A stretch of 64,000 nucleotides of DNA, taken from Oceanobacillus sp. FSL K6-2867. Lineage in GTDB: Bacteria; Bacillota; Bacilli; Bacillales; Amphibacillaceae. The DNA lies in the NCBI RefSeq assembly GCF_037963145.1, contig NZ_CP150144.1, forward strand, positions 4,154,001-4,218,000, read 5' to 3'. The notes beneath the pieces were generated by a model. That model worked only from the letters and a program-made list of their open reading frames with translations, made no database searches and was not told the DNA's origin. Below, piece after piece: positions 25,902-35,369 of this stretch. A program made the translations under genes and the position numbers. The first letter of the stretch is position 1. Each line of letters opens with the position of its first letter.

Positions 25902-27155
25902 ATGGCAATTTCTGAACAAAAAAAAGGAAGGGTCATTTTTCATATTGATATGAATTGCTTCTATGCATCAGTTGAAATGGCTTATAACCCAAATTTAAAA
26001 GGAAAGCCATTAGCAATTGCTGGAAACCCTGAGGAGCGTAAGGGGATTATTGTGACAAGCAGCTACGAAGCAAGGGCAAAAGGCGTAAAAACAACGATGA
26101 CAATTTGGCAAGCTAGAAAGCTTTGTCCAGAGCTTATTATTATGAAGCCTAATTTTGATCGTTATCGGCTTGCTTCTAAGGAAATTTTTAAAATGCTTGC
26201 TGAAATTACTCCTTATGTTCAACCCGTTTCGATTGATGAGGGGTATATGGATGTGACAGAGACGGCAGCCCTTGGAACCCCAATCGAAATTGCACAAAAT
26301 CTCCAGCAGCGAATACTAAATGAATTAGATATACCTTGCAGTATTGGAATCGGGCCAAATAAATTTCTGGCTAAAATGGCATCAGACATGAAAAAACCAC
26401 TGGGAATAACAGTATTGAGAAAAAGAGAACTGTCCCAGACGATGTGGCCATTACCAGTTGGAGAGATGTATGGTATTGGAGAAAAAACAGCGCAAAAATT
26501 GAATACGATTCATGTTGAAACAATTGGTGACTTAGCCAAAAAGAATGTCTATGAGCTGAAGCAGTTGCTTGGGATTAATGGAGAACGATTGAAAAACAGA
26601 GCAAATGGTATTGATCTAAGACCTGTTGACCCTGATGCAATCTACGAATTTAAAAGTATCGGAAGCTCACAGACCTTGCCGTATGACACGACGGATTGGA
26701 GTGAGATAAACAGCTTAATGCTTCTGCTGGCAGATAATGTGGAGAGAAGAATGAAACGAAAAAATGCGGCTGGAAAAAGTGTGCAGATTACAATTCGCTA
26801 TCATGACCGAAAAACCATTACAAGGAGCAGAAAACTGCAAACGTACATTGATCAGAAGGCTGATATTTTATTTATTGCAAATGAATTATTTGAACAGCAT
26901 TGGAATCAGGAACCAATACGCTTGTTAGGAATTACAGTTCAGGATGTAGAAGAAAAACAACAGCTTGGCCAGCAGCTCGATTTATTTACTTATGAGAACG
27001 TAGCAAAAAAGGAAAAGCTATACAGTGTAATAGATGATTTGGCAGAAAAATATGGAAAAAACCCTTTTAAGCAATGGGAAACTAACGAAAAGAAAGATAA
27101 TGCAGAGCCGAGAACAAGTTTTCAAAAAGACTTTCTTGATGACTATAAAAAATAA
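25902..27155 (+). CDS. dinB: DNA polymerase IV (Y family)
   Basis: This 417-residue translesion polymerase begins with HIDMNCFYASVEMA holding the first catalytic aspartate, and VSIDEGYMDVTE holds the second acidic pair. The helix-hairpin-helix region MYGIGEKTAQKLN and little-finger domain follow. A C-terminal QQLDLFTYE resembles a beta-clamp binding motif of QLxLF type. I chose ATG 25902 because AAAGGA lies 10 bases upstream; ATG 25878 would add eight residues without a ribosome site. It corresponds to B. subtilis YqjH. Expression control is not visible. Confidence 0.92.
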   Translation: MAISEQKKGRVIFHIDMNCFYASVEMAYNPNLKGKPLAIAGNPEERKGIIVTSSYEARAKGVKTTMTIWQARKLCPELIIMKPNFDRYRLASKEIFKMLAEITPYVQPVSIDEGYMDVTETAALGTPIEIAQNLQQRILNELDIPCSIGIGPNKFLAKMASDMKKPLGITVLRKRELSQTMWPLPVGEMYGIGEKTAQKLNTIHVETIGDLAKKNVYELKQLLGINGERLKNRANGIDLRPVDPDAIYEFKSIGSSQTLPYDTTDWSEINSLMLLLADNVERRMKRKNAAGKSVQITIRYHDRKTITRSRKLQTYIDQKADILFIANELFEQHWNQEPIRLLGITVQDVEEKQQLGQQLDLFTYENVAKKEKLYSVIDDLAEKYGKNPFKQWETNEKKDNAEPRTSFQKDFLDDYKK

Positions 27156-27185
27156 ATCCCGTAGCCTATAATTTGGTACGGGATT
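27155..27185. terminator. Bidirectional terminator between dinB and aldehyde dehydrogenase
   Basis: Arms AATCCCGTA and TACGGGATT with T-runs on both sides serve the two convergent genes. Confidence 0.82.
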
Positions 27186-27192
27186 TTGCATG

Positions 27193-28563
27193 CTATTTTA
27201 TCATATTCTTCACTACCGTTTCCGCTAGCTTGCTTCCAGGATAACGGAAGGGTAAATCGAATTTTGTTGTTTGTTTTAGGATGCCCTTTTTATGGGAGAA
27301 GGTATCAAAGCTGTGTTTCCCATGATAAGACCCCATGCCGCTATTACCAACCCCTCCAAATGGAAGGTGAGGATTTGCTAAGTGATATAATGTATCATTT
27401 ATGGATCCACCACCGAAGGAAACATACTCCATAACTTGCTGTTGCATCTTTTCATTATCACCAAAATAGTAAAGGGCAAGCGGTTTTTCCATTTTTTTAA
27501 TTTTATAAAGTGTATCTTCGATATTTGTAAATGTGAGCACTGGCAAAATCGGTCCGAAAATTTCTGATTTCATAACGGAGTCTTCCCATGTGATTTTGTC
27601 CAATATCGTAGGTTCAATCATGAGTGACTCTCGATCTGAATTACCACCATGCAAGACAGTGCCCTCTGTCAGAAATGCTTCCAGGCGATTAAAATGCTTT
27701 TCATTGATAATTTTTGTGTAATCACTATTCCGAAGTGGGTCTTTCCCGTAAAACGCCTTCACATGCTTCTTCATTGCTTTAAGCAGCTTGAATTTAGCCG
27801 ATTCATGAACATATACGTAATCAGGTGCAACGCAGGTTTGTCCCGCATTAGTAAATTTTCCCCATACAATGCGTTTTGCTGCTAGGTTTATATTTGCATC
27901 TTCATCAACGATTGCTGGACTTTTACCACCAAGCTCAAGCGTAACAGGTGTTAAATGCTCACTTGCTGCACGCATGACGATTTTACCTACCTCTGAACTA
28001 CCAGTAAAGAAAATCGAATCAAAACGCTGTTTTAATAATTCTGTGCTTATCTCCTGGTCACCTTCAATAACCGTTAAATAAGAACTATCGAAAGCACTTT
28101 CAACCATATCGGCTAAAAGCATGGACGTTGCTTTTGCGTACTCTGATGGCTTTATAATCACGCAATTTCCGGCAGCGATTGCACCTATAACTGGGGCTAG
28201 TGCTAACTGCAGCGGATAATTCCAAGGAGATATGACTAACACTACCCCAAAAGGTTCTTTCATAATATAGCTTTTTGACCCTTTATGTGTAATAGGGGAT
28301 GGGACTTTCTCGGCAGCCATCCAGTACCTAAGATTTTTAATAGCGACATCAATTTCAGAATAAAGAAATCCAAGTTCTGTTGTTAATGTTTCGTGTTTTG
28401 ATTTGTTTAAGTCCTTTTTCAATGCCATATAGATTTTGTTCTCGTTCTTTTTTAGCATTTCTCTTAGCTTTTCTAATCTATCTTTACGAAATGTATAATC
28501 CACCGTATTCCCGTTTAGAAAAAAAGCTCGTTGATTATTTACAATTGTTTCGATGTAATCCAT
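27193..28563 (-). CDS. Aldehyde dehydrogenase (class 3/YwdH-like)
   Basis: This 456-residue NAD(P)-dependent enzyme oxidises aldehydes to acids. The catalytic cysteine is in NAGQTCVAPDYV, the general-base glutamate in TLELGGKSP, and the nucleotide loop is FTGSSEVGK. PWNYPLQLAL is the usual active-site asparagine motif. The C-terminus LPFRYPGSKLAETVVKNMIK is typical of membrane-associated class 3 enzymes. It is the last gene of a minus-strand set with rnz and a glycerophosphodiesterase, 13 bases after rnz, so cotranscription is likely. Substrate unknown; medium-chain aliphatic aldehydes are the family norm. Confidence 0.92.
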   Translation of the reverse strand: MDYIETIVNNQRAFFLNGNTVDYTFRKDRLEKLREMLKKNENKIYMALKKDLNKSKHETLTTELGFLYSEIDVAIKNLRYWMAAEKVPSPITHKGSKSYIMKEPFGVVLVISPWNYPLQLALAPVIGAIAAGNCVIIKPSEYAKATSMLLADMVESAFDSSYLTVIEGDQEISTELLKQRFDSIFFTGSSEVGKIVMRAASEHLTPVTLELGGKSPAIVDEDANINLAAKRIVWGKFTNAGQTCVAPDYVYVHESAKFKLLKAMKKHVKAFYGKDPLRNSDYTKIINEKHFNRLEAFLTEGTVLHGGNSDRESLMIEPTILDKITWEDSVMKSEIFGPILPVLTFTNIEDTLYKIKKMEKPLALYYFGDNEKMQQQVMEYVSFGGGSINDTLYHLANPHLPFGGVGNSGMGSYHGKHSFDTFSHKKGILKQTTKFDLPFRYPGSKLAETVVKNMIK

Positions 28564-28576
28564 AAAAAACGCTCCT

Positions 28577-29503
28577 CTAGTTTTTGGTTGCTATATGAAA
28601 CCGGAAAAAATCTTTGGCTAGATAAGTCTCAGGAAAAATTTCACGAGCCTCTGCAATGATTTTTTGATCATCTTCTGTTTGATAACGTGATGAGATATGG
28701 GTTAACAGCAACTGTTTTACACCACTTCGAGCAGCAAGTAATGCGGCTTCCGTATTCGTGGAGTGAAAATAGTTTCGTGCCAGCTCGGCTTTTTCGCTCG
28801 TAAAGGTTGCCTCGTGTATTAGTAAATCAGCTCCTTTAACGAACTCACTATAATCCTCTTGGCTTCTGGTATCGCCAAGTATACAAATTACCCGGCCTTT
28901 TTTGTTTGGACCTATAAAGTCTTTTTGATATAGTTTTTGGCCGTCTTCTAATTGTATCATTGTATTGCTTTTAATTTGACTATAAATTGGTCCCGGTTTA
29001 ATCCCAATATCTAGTAGTTTATCAACTAGCAATTCTCCAGTTTTATCTTTTTCTGTAATTCGGAATCCATAACTTGGTATTCCATGATCAAGCAATTCCG
29101 CTTGGACAGTGAATGTATCATCTTCTACAATCATGCCTTCATTAATTTCCACAACTTTTAATGGGTAATTGAGATGTGTTCCACTTATATCCAAGCTTGT
29201 ATGAATATATTCTGCAATTCCTTTTGGACCGTATACAGTTAATAATTCTTCTCCAGCCTGAAAGGAGCGACTGCTTAAAAGACCAGGAAGACCATAAATA
29301 TGGTCTCCGTGCAGGTGGGTAATAAAAATTTTATCTATTTTTCTTGGTTTTATGCTGGTACGTAAAATTTGATGCTGTGTAGCTTCGCCGCAGTCAAACA
29401 GCCAAATGCTGTTCAGCTCCTGTAACAGCGATAACGCTATTGCTGATACATTGCGCTCTTTAGAGGGAACACCGGCGCCTGTACCAAGAAATATTAATTC
29501 CAT
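28577..29503 (-). CDS. rnz: Ribonuclease Z
   Basis: This 308-residue metallo-beta-lactamase-fold endonuclease trims the 3' ends of tRNA precursors that lack an encoded CCA. Motif II reads [15 protein letters not shown], motif I is [13 protein letters not shown], and [10 protein letters not shown] gives a later metal histidine. The length equals that of B. subtilis RNase Z (YqjK), and its neighbours yqjH and yqjQ match too. GGAGG precedes the ATG on the minus strand. Confidence 0.95.
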   Translation of the reverse strand: MELIFLGTGAGVPSKERNVSAIALSLLQELNSIWLFDCGEATQHQILRTSIKPRKIDKIFITHLHGDHIYGLPGLLSSRSFQAGEELLTVYGPKGIAEYIHTSLDISGTHLNYPLKVVEINEGMIVEDDTFTVQAELLDHGIPSYGFRITEKDKTGELLVDKLLDIGIKPGPIYSQIKSNTMIQLEDGQKLYQKDFIGPNKKGRVICILGDTRSQEDYSEFVKGADLLIHEATFTSEKAELARNYFHSTNTEAALLAARSGVKQLLLTHISSRYQTEDDQKIIAEAREIFPETYLAKDFFRFHIATKN

Positions 29504-29534
29504 AGTAAACCTCCATTTATCATTCCATTAGGTG

Positions 29535-30260
29535 CTATGTCAAATTTCGATATAGTATTGCTTTGTTAGGAACATCAGTAAATATACCATCACAGCCTAT
29601 CCGAAAGCAGCGCATCATTGATGAGAATTGATTAACCGTATAGACACGAACTCTCATGTTCTCATGCTGGCATTGTTGAATCAATTTTTTATTTAACAAC
29701 CGATATTTAATATGAACGGCTTTTGCACCTAATTCTTTTGCATAGCGTGGCAGATTATTGATTTTACGTGATGTGAGTAATGCAATTTCAATCGTTGAGC
29801 TTAATTGGCTAAAACGCTGTACGCTATCTGGATTGAACGTTGAGATGGTCGTTCGATCTGCAACTTTATACTGACTAAGCAACTCATACACAATTGGTTC
29901 TAAGTGCATATAATCTATTTTATTATTTTTCAGTTCAAGATGTAAGTGTAGAGGCGTATTAACCATCCATTGCAGAAATTCCTCCAGTGTTAATATCGTT
30001 GCTCCTCCAAAATTTTTTGAAAACCATGAGCCCGCATCAAGCTTTTTTAATTCTGCAAGATGATAATCTTTTATGTAACCATGACTGTTTGTTGTGCGTT
30101 TTACATGCTCATCATGAATTAGAACTGGGATGTTATCTTTAGTCAACTGTACGTCGGTTTCAATTGCTTCAGCTTTCATACGAAGCGCTAGCTCGAATGC
30201 TGGCATTGTATTTTCAGGAGCAACTTTACTAGCTCCGCGATGCGCGATGATCATTGTCAT
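29535..30260 (-). CDS. Glycerophosphodiester phosphodiesterase
   Basis: This 241-residue TIM-barrel enzyme cleaves glycerophosphodiesters to glycerol 3-phosphate and an alcohol. Motifs are IIAHRGASKVAPENT, ETDVQLTKDNIPVLIHDE and LHLELKN. There is no signal peptide, so it is cytoplasmic. I chose ATG 30260, 7 bases after AGAGGTG; an upstream in-frame GTG at 30269 overlaps that ribosome site. It probably heads the minus-strand set with rnz and aldehyde dehydrogenase. Confidence 0.9.
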   Translation of the reverse strand: MTMIIAHRGASKVAPENTMPAFELALRMKAEAIETDVQLTKDNIPVLIHDEHVKRTTNSHGYIKDYHLAELKKLDAGSWFSKNFGGATILTLEEFLQWMVNTPLHLHLELKNNKIDYMHLEPIVYELLSQYKVADRTTISTFNPDSVQRFSQLSSTIEIALLTSRKINNLPRYAKELGAKAVHIKYRLLNKKLIQQCQHENMRVRVYTVNQFSSMMRCFRIGCDGIFTDVPNKAILYRNLT

Positions 30261-30453
30261 ACATTTCACCTCTTTATAATTGTGTTAGATTTTACGTTAA
30301 AAGTCAATTTACACAAGCAAAGACTGCCTTACTAATATGCGTTAGGATTGAAGTATCTATTGAAGGGCGTTAGAATTAGGATTAATAAAAAGTTATGACT
30401 CTATTTAACTTACATGGTGTTGAATTTCATTTAATAGATTGGAACGATATAAT

Positions 30454-31251
30454 ATGATTGAAAAGGCACTTAACCCCAGAAAAATTATTATTACAGGAGC
30501 ATCAAGCGGTATTGGTGAACAGTTATGCAGGAAGATAGCAGAAAATGGCGGTATTCCAATTATGCTAGCACGCTCTGAAGATAAACTAATGGCAATTCAG
30601 ATGGACTTGAAATTGGAGTTGCAAGCAGAAAGTTATATATATAAAGTTGATTTACAGGATAAAGATGATATAGACATCACTATCCAAACCATTTTAGATG
30701 AGCATAAGCAAATACATGGCTTGATTAATAATGCAGGAATGGGTGTCTTTGATGCTGTGGAAGATATGAAATGGTTAGATTTACATGAAATGTTCCAGTT
30801 AAATGTTTTTTCGTTGATTCGAATCACCCAGTTATTAATTCCTCACTTCAATCAATATAGACAAGGACATATTATAAATATTGCTTCGCAAGCTGGAAAG
30901 ATTTCCACGCCAAAATCCGGTGCCTATGGTGCATCCAAACACGCTGTTATTGGTTTAACCAATACATTGCGTCAAGAAATGGCTGGCAAGGGAATTTTCG
31001 TAACAGCTGTTAATCTCGGTCCTGTACGTACAAACTTTTTCAATTCGGCTGATCCGAGCGGAAGCTACAAGCAAAGTGTGGATCGGTATATGCTTGATCC
31101 TCAACGGGTAGCTCATACAATTATTCGATATTTATTTACGAAAAAAAGGGAAATTAATATGCCTTTCTGGATGGAAGCCGGGAGTGTTTTTTACCGATTA
31201 TTTCCTGGCCTGATGGAGAAGCTCTTGCACAGGTCTTTTAATAAAAAGTAA
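30454..31251 (+). CDS. Short-chain dehydrogenase/reductase (YqjQ)
   Basis: This 265-residue Rossmann-fold oxidoreductase shows the cofactor motif TGASSGIGEQL, the NNAGMGVF motif and the catalytic serine in IASQAGK with YGASKHAVI supplying Tyr and Lys. The first ATG at 30454 lacks a strong ribosome site; a TTG at 30439 is in frame. B. subtilis YqjQ lies in the same place. Substrate unknown. Confidence 0.88.
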   Translation: MIEKALNPRKIIITGASSGIGEQLCRKIAENGGIPIMLARSEDKLMAIQMDLKLELQAESYIYKVDLQDKDDIDITIQTILDEHKQIHGLINNAGMGVFDAVEDMKWLDLHEMFQLNVFSLIRITQLLIPHFNQYRQGHIINIASQAGKISTPKSGAYGASKHAVIGLTNTLRQEMAGKGIFVTAVNLGPVRTNFFNSADPSGSYKQSVDRYMLDPQRVAHTIIRYLFTKKREINMPFWMEAGSVFYRLFPGLMEKLLHRSFNKK

Positions 31252-31287
31252 ATGGCATGATTATTATATGAAAAGGGATGTTTAAGG

Positions 31288-31611
31288 ATGAAATTAACGA
31301 TTACACCTGAGGCTGAACAGGAACTAAAGGATATTAAAACAAATGATAGCAGCCTTGTTTTATGGTATGACACAGATGGGTGTGGATGTGGTGTGAATGG
31401 GCTGCCTACGATTAAATTGGTTACCGAAAGGCAGGATTATTACGAAGAACTTACGGGGAATACAACACTCGCAACTTTCATTGATAGCAGACAAGCTGTT
31501 TTCTTTTCGAATGACATGAAACTGGATATTCGAAATGGTGTTTTCCGGCTTTCTAGTCCTGAAGGTATCCTAAATCCGTTTATTACTACTCAGCAAGTGA
31601 TACAAAGATAG
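31288..31611 (+). CDS. HesB/IscA-fold protein (YqkB)
   Basis: This 107-residue protein resembles the iron-sulfur biogenesis fold of HesB/IscA but has only the C-x-C pair in DGCGCGVNG and lacks the C-terminal CxC of true A-type carriers. It matches B. subtilis YqkB, whose structure shows that fold and whose role is not settled. It follows yqjQ by 36 bases and ends at a strong terminator. Confidence 0.83.
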   Translation: MKLTITPEAEQELKDIKTNDSSLVLWYDTDGCGCGVNGLPTIKLVTERQDYYEELTGNTTLATFIDSRQAVFFSNDMKLDIRNGVFRLSSPEGILNPFITTQQVIQR

Positions 31612-31632
31612 GTAGTATCATAAATTGTAATG

Positions 31633-31671
31633 GAGCGAAAGCAATCAGAAGAATGGCTTTCGCTCTTTTTT
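31633..31671 (+). terminator. Terminator after yqkB
   Basis: Perfect arms GAGCGAAAGC and GCTTTCGCTC, then TTTTTT. Confidence 0.92.
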
Positions 31672-31688
31672 AAAGTTGCTTTAAGCTG

Positions 31689-32609
31689 TTATCGATGATT
31701 TGTGTACATATTAGCTTTTGTAATTTGCTTTAATTGGTCATATTCCTCATTTGTTAATTGCTGTGTGTTATTGTATGCTACGTTTTCCTTTAACTGTTCA
31801 ATCGAGCTTGCTCCAAAGACTGCTGTTGCTATTGCAGGGTGCTTCAGCGCATAATTTAATGCGAGAGTATTTCGAGAAGATTTGTGCTGCTGTAATTGGG
31901 AGATACCTTGATGGACAGCGCATAATTCTGTGTAGGAATAATCAAGATATCCTTCGTCTCCTTTTCTTCTAATAACCCTTTCGGCGTCATTGCTTAGCAT
32001 TCCTTTTGCTAATGGACCGCGTGCCAGTACGCTAATTCCGTTAGCGTGAAGAAGATCTAATGTCGTCTCCTCTGGCCTGCGATCGAGCAGGCTGTATTGT
32101 GTCATTACACCATCAATAGACGAATGCTCAATATATTCACGAATTACATTTGGACGTATGGAGGAGATTCCATAAGCACGTATGTAACCCGCTTGTTTTA
32201 ATTCTTCGAAAGCATCAATTGTCTCATGAATCGGATCTTCAATTGTTCCGCCGTGCAGCATATAAAAATCAATATAATCTGTTTGCAGACGTTTTAAACT
32301 ATTTTTAACAGCTTGTTCAATATATCCTTTGGACGGGTCCCAAAACCATGTTTTCTTCTCCTTATCAAAATGGTTTCCGACCTTTGTTGTGAGGACAATT
32401 TGCTCCCTTTTATTTTTAATAGCTTCACCAATAATTTCTTCATTTTTACCGAAATCATATAAATCCGCAGTGTCTAGATGATTAATTCCATGATCAATTG
32501 CGGCATCAATGATTTTCTTCGCTTTATTTATGTCCGTTCCAAGTGACATACAGCCTAATGTTAGCTCTGAAATCATAATATCGGATTTTCCCAATCTGTT
32601 TTTCTTCAT
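31689..32609 (-). CDS. Aldo/keto reductase (YqkF)
   Basis: This 306-residue NADPH-dependent reductase has the catalytic tetrad: Asp and Tyr in LDTADLYDFGKNEE, Lys in LTTKVGNHF and His in YMLHGGTIED. The start is ATG 32609 with GGAGTGGAGA before it on the minus strand; the much longer frame upstream has no domain similarity and runs into the divergent nudF region. B. subtilis YqkF sits at the same place beside nudF. Natural substrate unknown. Confidence 0.9.
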   Translation of the reverse strand: MKKNRLGKSDIMISELTLGCMSLGTDINKAKKIIDAAIDHGINHLDTADLYDFGKNEEIIGEAIKNKREQIVLTTKVGNHFDKEKKTWFWDPSKGYIEQAVKNSLKRLQTDYIDFYMLHGGTIEDPIHETIDAFEELKQAGYIRAYGISSIRPNVIREYIEHSSIDGVMTQYSLLDRRPEETTLDLLHANGISVLARGPLAKGMLSNDAERVIRRKGDEGYLDYSYTELCAVHQGISQLQQHKSSRNTLALNYALKHPAIATAVFGASSIEQLKENVAYNNTQQLTNEEYDQLKQITKANMYTNHR

Positions 32610-32748
32610 TATCTCCACTCCGTTTCTATTTATGAGGTATTTAATTTTAATTGTAAGGAGAGAAAGGATAGAAAACAAACTTTTTATACCGGTTATTGAA
32701 ACATCGTATGCTACAATAAGGAGAGAATGTTGATAAGGGTGATAAATG

Positions 32749-33294
32749 ATGAAGAAATTTGAAGAAAAAACAATAAAAAGTGAAAAAATATTTAATGGCA
32801 AGATAATTAATTTGCAAGTGGATGATGTAACATTACCGAACGGTAAAACGGCTAAAAGAGAACTAGTCAGACATCCAGGTGCGGTAGCAGTTATTCCAAT
32901 CACAAAGGATAATAAAATCATTTTTGTTGAACAATATCGAAAACCACTTGAGAAATCGCTAATTGAAATTCCTGCTGGCAAACTGGATTCAAATGAAAAT
33001 CCGCTTGCTGCCGCAGTGCGTGAATTAGAGGAAGAGACTGGGTATACTACAAATGACCTTTCATTTGTAACTTCATTCTATACATCACCTGGATTTGCTG
33101 ACGAGATAGTTCATATCTATGTTACAGATCAGTTAGTGAAAATGGATAATCCGCCAAATGGTGATGATGATGAGTTTGTTGAGGTACTTGAATTAACTCT
33201 GGATGAAGCGAAAGAGTATGTAATAGAAGAACGCATCCACGATGCAAAAACAAATTATGCGATACTTTATTTACACGCCTTAGGGAGGCTATAG
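32749..33294 (+). CDS. nudF: ADP-ribose pyrophosphatase (Nudix)
   Basis: This 181-residue hydrolase splits ADP-ribose into AMP and ribose 5-phosphate. The Nudix box runs from GKLDSNENP through AAVRELEEETGY, with all metal-binding glutamates. ATG 32749 is 5-6 bases after AAGGGTGA; ATG 32746 is one codon earlier and slightly too close. It is divergent from yqkF and nearly touches the endonuclease Q gene, so those two are probably one transcript. Confidence 0.92.
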   Translation: MKKFEEKTIKSEKIFNGKIINLQVDDVTLPNGKTAKRELVRHPGAVAVIPITKDNKIIFVEQYRKPLEKSLIEIPAGKLDSNENPLAAAVRELEEETGYTTNDLSFVTSFYTSPGFADEIVHIYVTDQLVKMDNPPNGDDDEFVEVLELTLDEAKEYVIEERIHDAKTNYAILYLHALGRL

Positions 33295-33296
33295 GA

Positions 33297-34463
33297 TTGA
33301 ATGTTTACTTTGCTGATATGCACATTCATATCGGTCGTGACAAATACGGAAAGCCTGTAAAAATAACAGGCGCAAAAAGCTTAACTTTAACGAATATTTT
33401 AATGGAGTCGAGTAGAAATAAAGGAATTGATATGATCGGGGTAATTGATTGTCATGCTCCTTCAGTACAGGAGGAAATAAAAGCATTAATTGAAAAGGGA
33501 GATGCTAGCGAATTATCAGAAGGCGGTATTCGCTTTGAACAGGTAACTCTTATTCTAGGTTCAGAAATTGAAGTTTACGATGAAAATTGTCTTGGCCCTA
33601 TTCATGTGCTTGTATTTTTACCGACGCTGTCCAGTATGGAGGATTTTTCTAAGTGGCTGTCAACCCGAATGAAAAACATAACTTTAAGCTCCCAGCGGTA
33701 TTATGGAACAGCGAAGGAGCTTCAATATAAAGTGAAAGAGTTGGGTGGATTGTTTATCCCTGCTCATGTATTTACACCATTTAAAAGTTTGTATGGAAAA
33801 GGTGTACGCCGCTCTTTGGAAGAAGTGCTGGATCCTGATTTAATTGATGGAATTGAATTAGGTCTAAGCTCCGATACTCAAATGGCAGACCAATTATCCG
33901 AGCTTCATCGATACACATTTTTAACGAATTCAGATGCTCATTCACTTCCGAAAATTGCTAGGGAATATCAGGAAGTAGTAATGGAAGAGCCAACTTTTAA
34001 GGAATTGAATTGGGCGTTGCATCGGGTGGAAGGCAGACAAATTAAACGTAACTTTGGGATGAACCCATTATTGGGGAAATATCATACAACAGTTTGCAGC
34101 AACTGTTTTGAGCAACTTTCAACGGAAATTAAGGAATGTCCAAATTGTGGCTCAACAAAAATAATTAAAGGTGTTTCTGACCGTATAGAAGAGCTAAAAG
34201 ACACGGAAAAGCAAACAACTGAACGGCCTGATTATTTGTATCAAGTTCCGCTAGAATACTTGCCAACGCTTGGACCCAAAACGTTCCAGAAGCTTTTAGA
34301 TATGTTTGGGACTGAAATGGAAGTTATCCATCACGCAGCTTATAAAAATTTAATAGAAGTTATTCCAGAGAAGCTAGCGAATTCTATTATACAAATGCGT
34401 GAAGGTAAATTGCCTATAAAAGCAGGTGGGGGAGGAAAGTACGGAAGTATAGGCCCCTCCTAA
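33297..34463 (+). CDS. Endonuclease Q family protein (YqxK/TIGR00375)
   Basis: This 388-residue protein begins with a PHP-type metal centre (YFADMHIHIGRD, DCHAPSV, FLTNSDAHSLPK). It continues with a zinc ribbon of two cysteine pairs (TTVCSNCFEQ and KECPNCGS) and ends in a helix-hairpin-helix segment (LPTLGPKTFQKLLDMFGTE). This is the layout of endonuclease Q, which nicks DNA 5' of deaminated bases; homologues exist in archaea and some bacilli. The start is TTG 33297, 8 bases after AGGGAGG. It probably repairs deaminated DNA. Confidence 0.88.
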   Translation: MNVYFADMHIHIGRDKYGKPVKITGAKSLTLTNILMESSRNKGIDMIGVIDCHAPSVQEEIKALIEKGDASELSEGGIRFEQVTLILGSEIEVYDENCLGPIHVLVFLPTLSSMEDFSKWLSTRMKNITLSSQRYYGTAKELQYKVKELGGLFIPAHVFTPFKSLYGKGVRRSLEEVLDPDLIDGIELGLSSDTQMADQLSELHRYTFLTNSDAHSLPKIAREYQEVVMEEPTFKELNWALHRVEGRQIKRNFGMNPLLGKYHTTVCSNCFEQLSTEIKECPNCGSTKIIKGVSDRIEELKDTEKQTTERPDYLYQVPLEYLPTLGPKTFQKLLDMFGTEMEVIHHAAYKNLIEVIPEKLANSIIQMREGKLPIKAGGGGKYGSIGPS

Positions 34464-34530
34464 TTCTTTTTAAATCTAGGATAGTTGGTATTTTTATCTC
34501 GGAATCCTCATAGTTTTTAACTATAGAAGT

Positions 34531-34591
34531 TGTTCAAAAGTCCGGTGAAAATGGCAGATCAAATCCTCAGTCATTTTCATCAACTTGAACA
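34531..34591. repeat. Dispersed GTTCAAAAAG repeat, copy 1
   Basis: TGTTCAAAAGTCCGGTGAAA opens this copy and TTGAACA closes it. The same ends flank copies at 41183-41271 and 56057-56200. It lies in the gap before spoIIM. Confidence 0.65.
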
Positions 34592-34626
34592 GCTATTTAA
34601 AGACTAAGTCTAGTAGGAGGATTACG

Positions 34627-35265
34627 ATGTATAAAAACAGCTTTATTGTCTGGGAACATATAAAAAACCATGCGACTATCTATCTTTTTATGATTATTTT
34701 ATTTTTAACTGGAATTATTTTTGGAGCAGTAATTGTCAACAGTATGGGTTTCATACAAAAGCAGGACTTGTTTTTTTACCTGGAACGTTTTTTCGGACAA
34801 ATAACTGAAGGTGCATCCATTAGTAAAACTGATATATTGTGGCAAAGTTTTACGTACCAGGCTAAATATCTATTACTTATATGTATACTAGGCTTATCTG
34901 TAATAGGACTGCCAATTGTTTGGGTGCTCATTTTTGTTAAAGGCTTGGTAATTGGATTCTCAGTAGGCTTTATTGTTAACCAGCTAGGATTACAAGGTCT
35001 ATTATTAGCTTCCTTATCAATTGCACCACAGAACATTTTAGTAATACCAATTTATATTATAGCCGGTTCCATTTCGATGATATTCTCATTAACATTGTTA
35101 AATAGGTTATTCTCTCGTAAGAATCATCAATTATTGCTGCAGCCGTTAGCAAGGTATAGTATGATTTTTGTAATGCTGCTTGTGGTTTCACTCGCTGCAG
35201 CCTTAGTTGAAGCATATGTATCCAACCAAGCAATGCAAGAGTTAATTAAATCGCTTTACCAATAA
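34627..35265 (+). CDS. spoIIM: Stage II sporulation protein M
   Basis: This 212-residue membrane protein has five or six helices, and IYIIAGSISMIFSLTLLNR is one of them. SpoIIM acts in the mother cell with SpoIID and SpoIIP to dissolve septal peptidoglycan and drive engulfment. ATG 34627 has GTAGGAGGA upstream; earlier in-frame ATG 34585 has none. Its place before fur matches B. subtilis. Length is like the family norm. Confidence 0.92.
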   Translation: MYKNSFIVWEHIKNHATIYLFMIILFLTGIIFGAVIVNSMGFIQKQDLFFYLERFFGQITEGASISKTDILWQSFTYQAKYLLLICILGLSVIGLPIVWVLIFVKGLVIGFSVGFIVNQLGLQGLLLASLSIAPQNILVIPIYIIAGSISMIFSLTLLNRLFSRKNHQLLLQPLARYSMIFVMLLVVSLAAALVEAYVSNQAMQELIKSLYQ

Positions 35266-35276
35266 TAAATATTATA

Positions 35277-35291
35277 TTATAATTATTATTA
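35277..35291. promoter_or_regulatory. PerR/Fur-type box upstream of fur
   Basis: TTATAATTATTATTA matches the PerR box (TTATAAT, one base, ATTATAA) at 14 of 15 positions. B. subtilis fur is known to be PerR-controlled. The region is an A/T run, so a chance match is possible. Confidence 0.45.
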
Positions 35292-35311
35292 TTAAAAGGT
35301 GAGAATATACT

Positions 35312-35340
35312 TTGACATAGAATTCAAAGGTGCATATAAT
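35312..35340 (+). promoter_or_regulatory. Consensus sigma-A promoter of fur
   Basis: TTGACA, exactly 17 bases, then TATAAT: a perfect match to the vegetative consensus, 30 bases before the fur start codon. Confidence 0.88.
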
Positions 35341-35369
35341 AAAGATGGGAAATGAGGAGGCGAACTGCC

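Noticed and set aside
30444..30454. GATATAATATG before the short-chain dehydrogenase as a -10 element
   Set aside because: It touches the start codon and has no -35 at the right distance; a leaderless message cannot be supported.
32610..32981. Long N-terminal extension of the aldo/keto reductase
   Set aside because: A good ribosome site and the family N-terminus place the start at 32609; the extension overlaps nudF and its leader.
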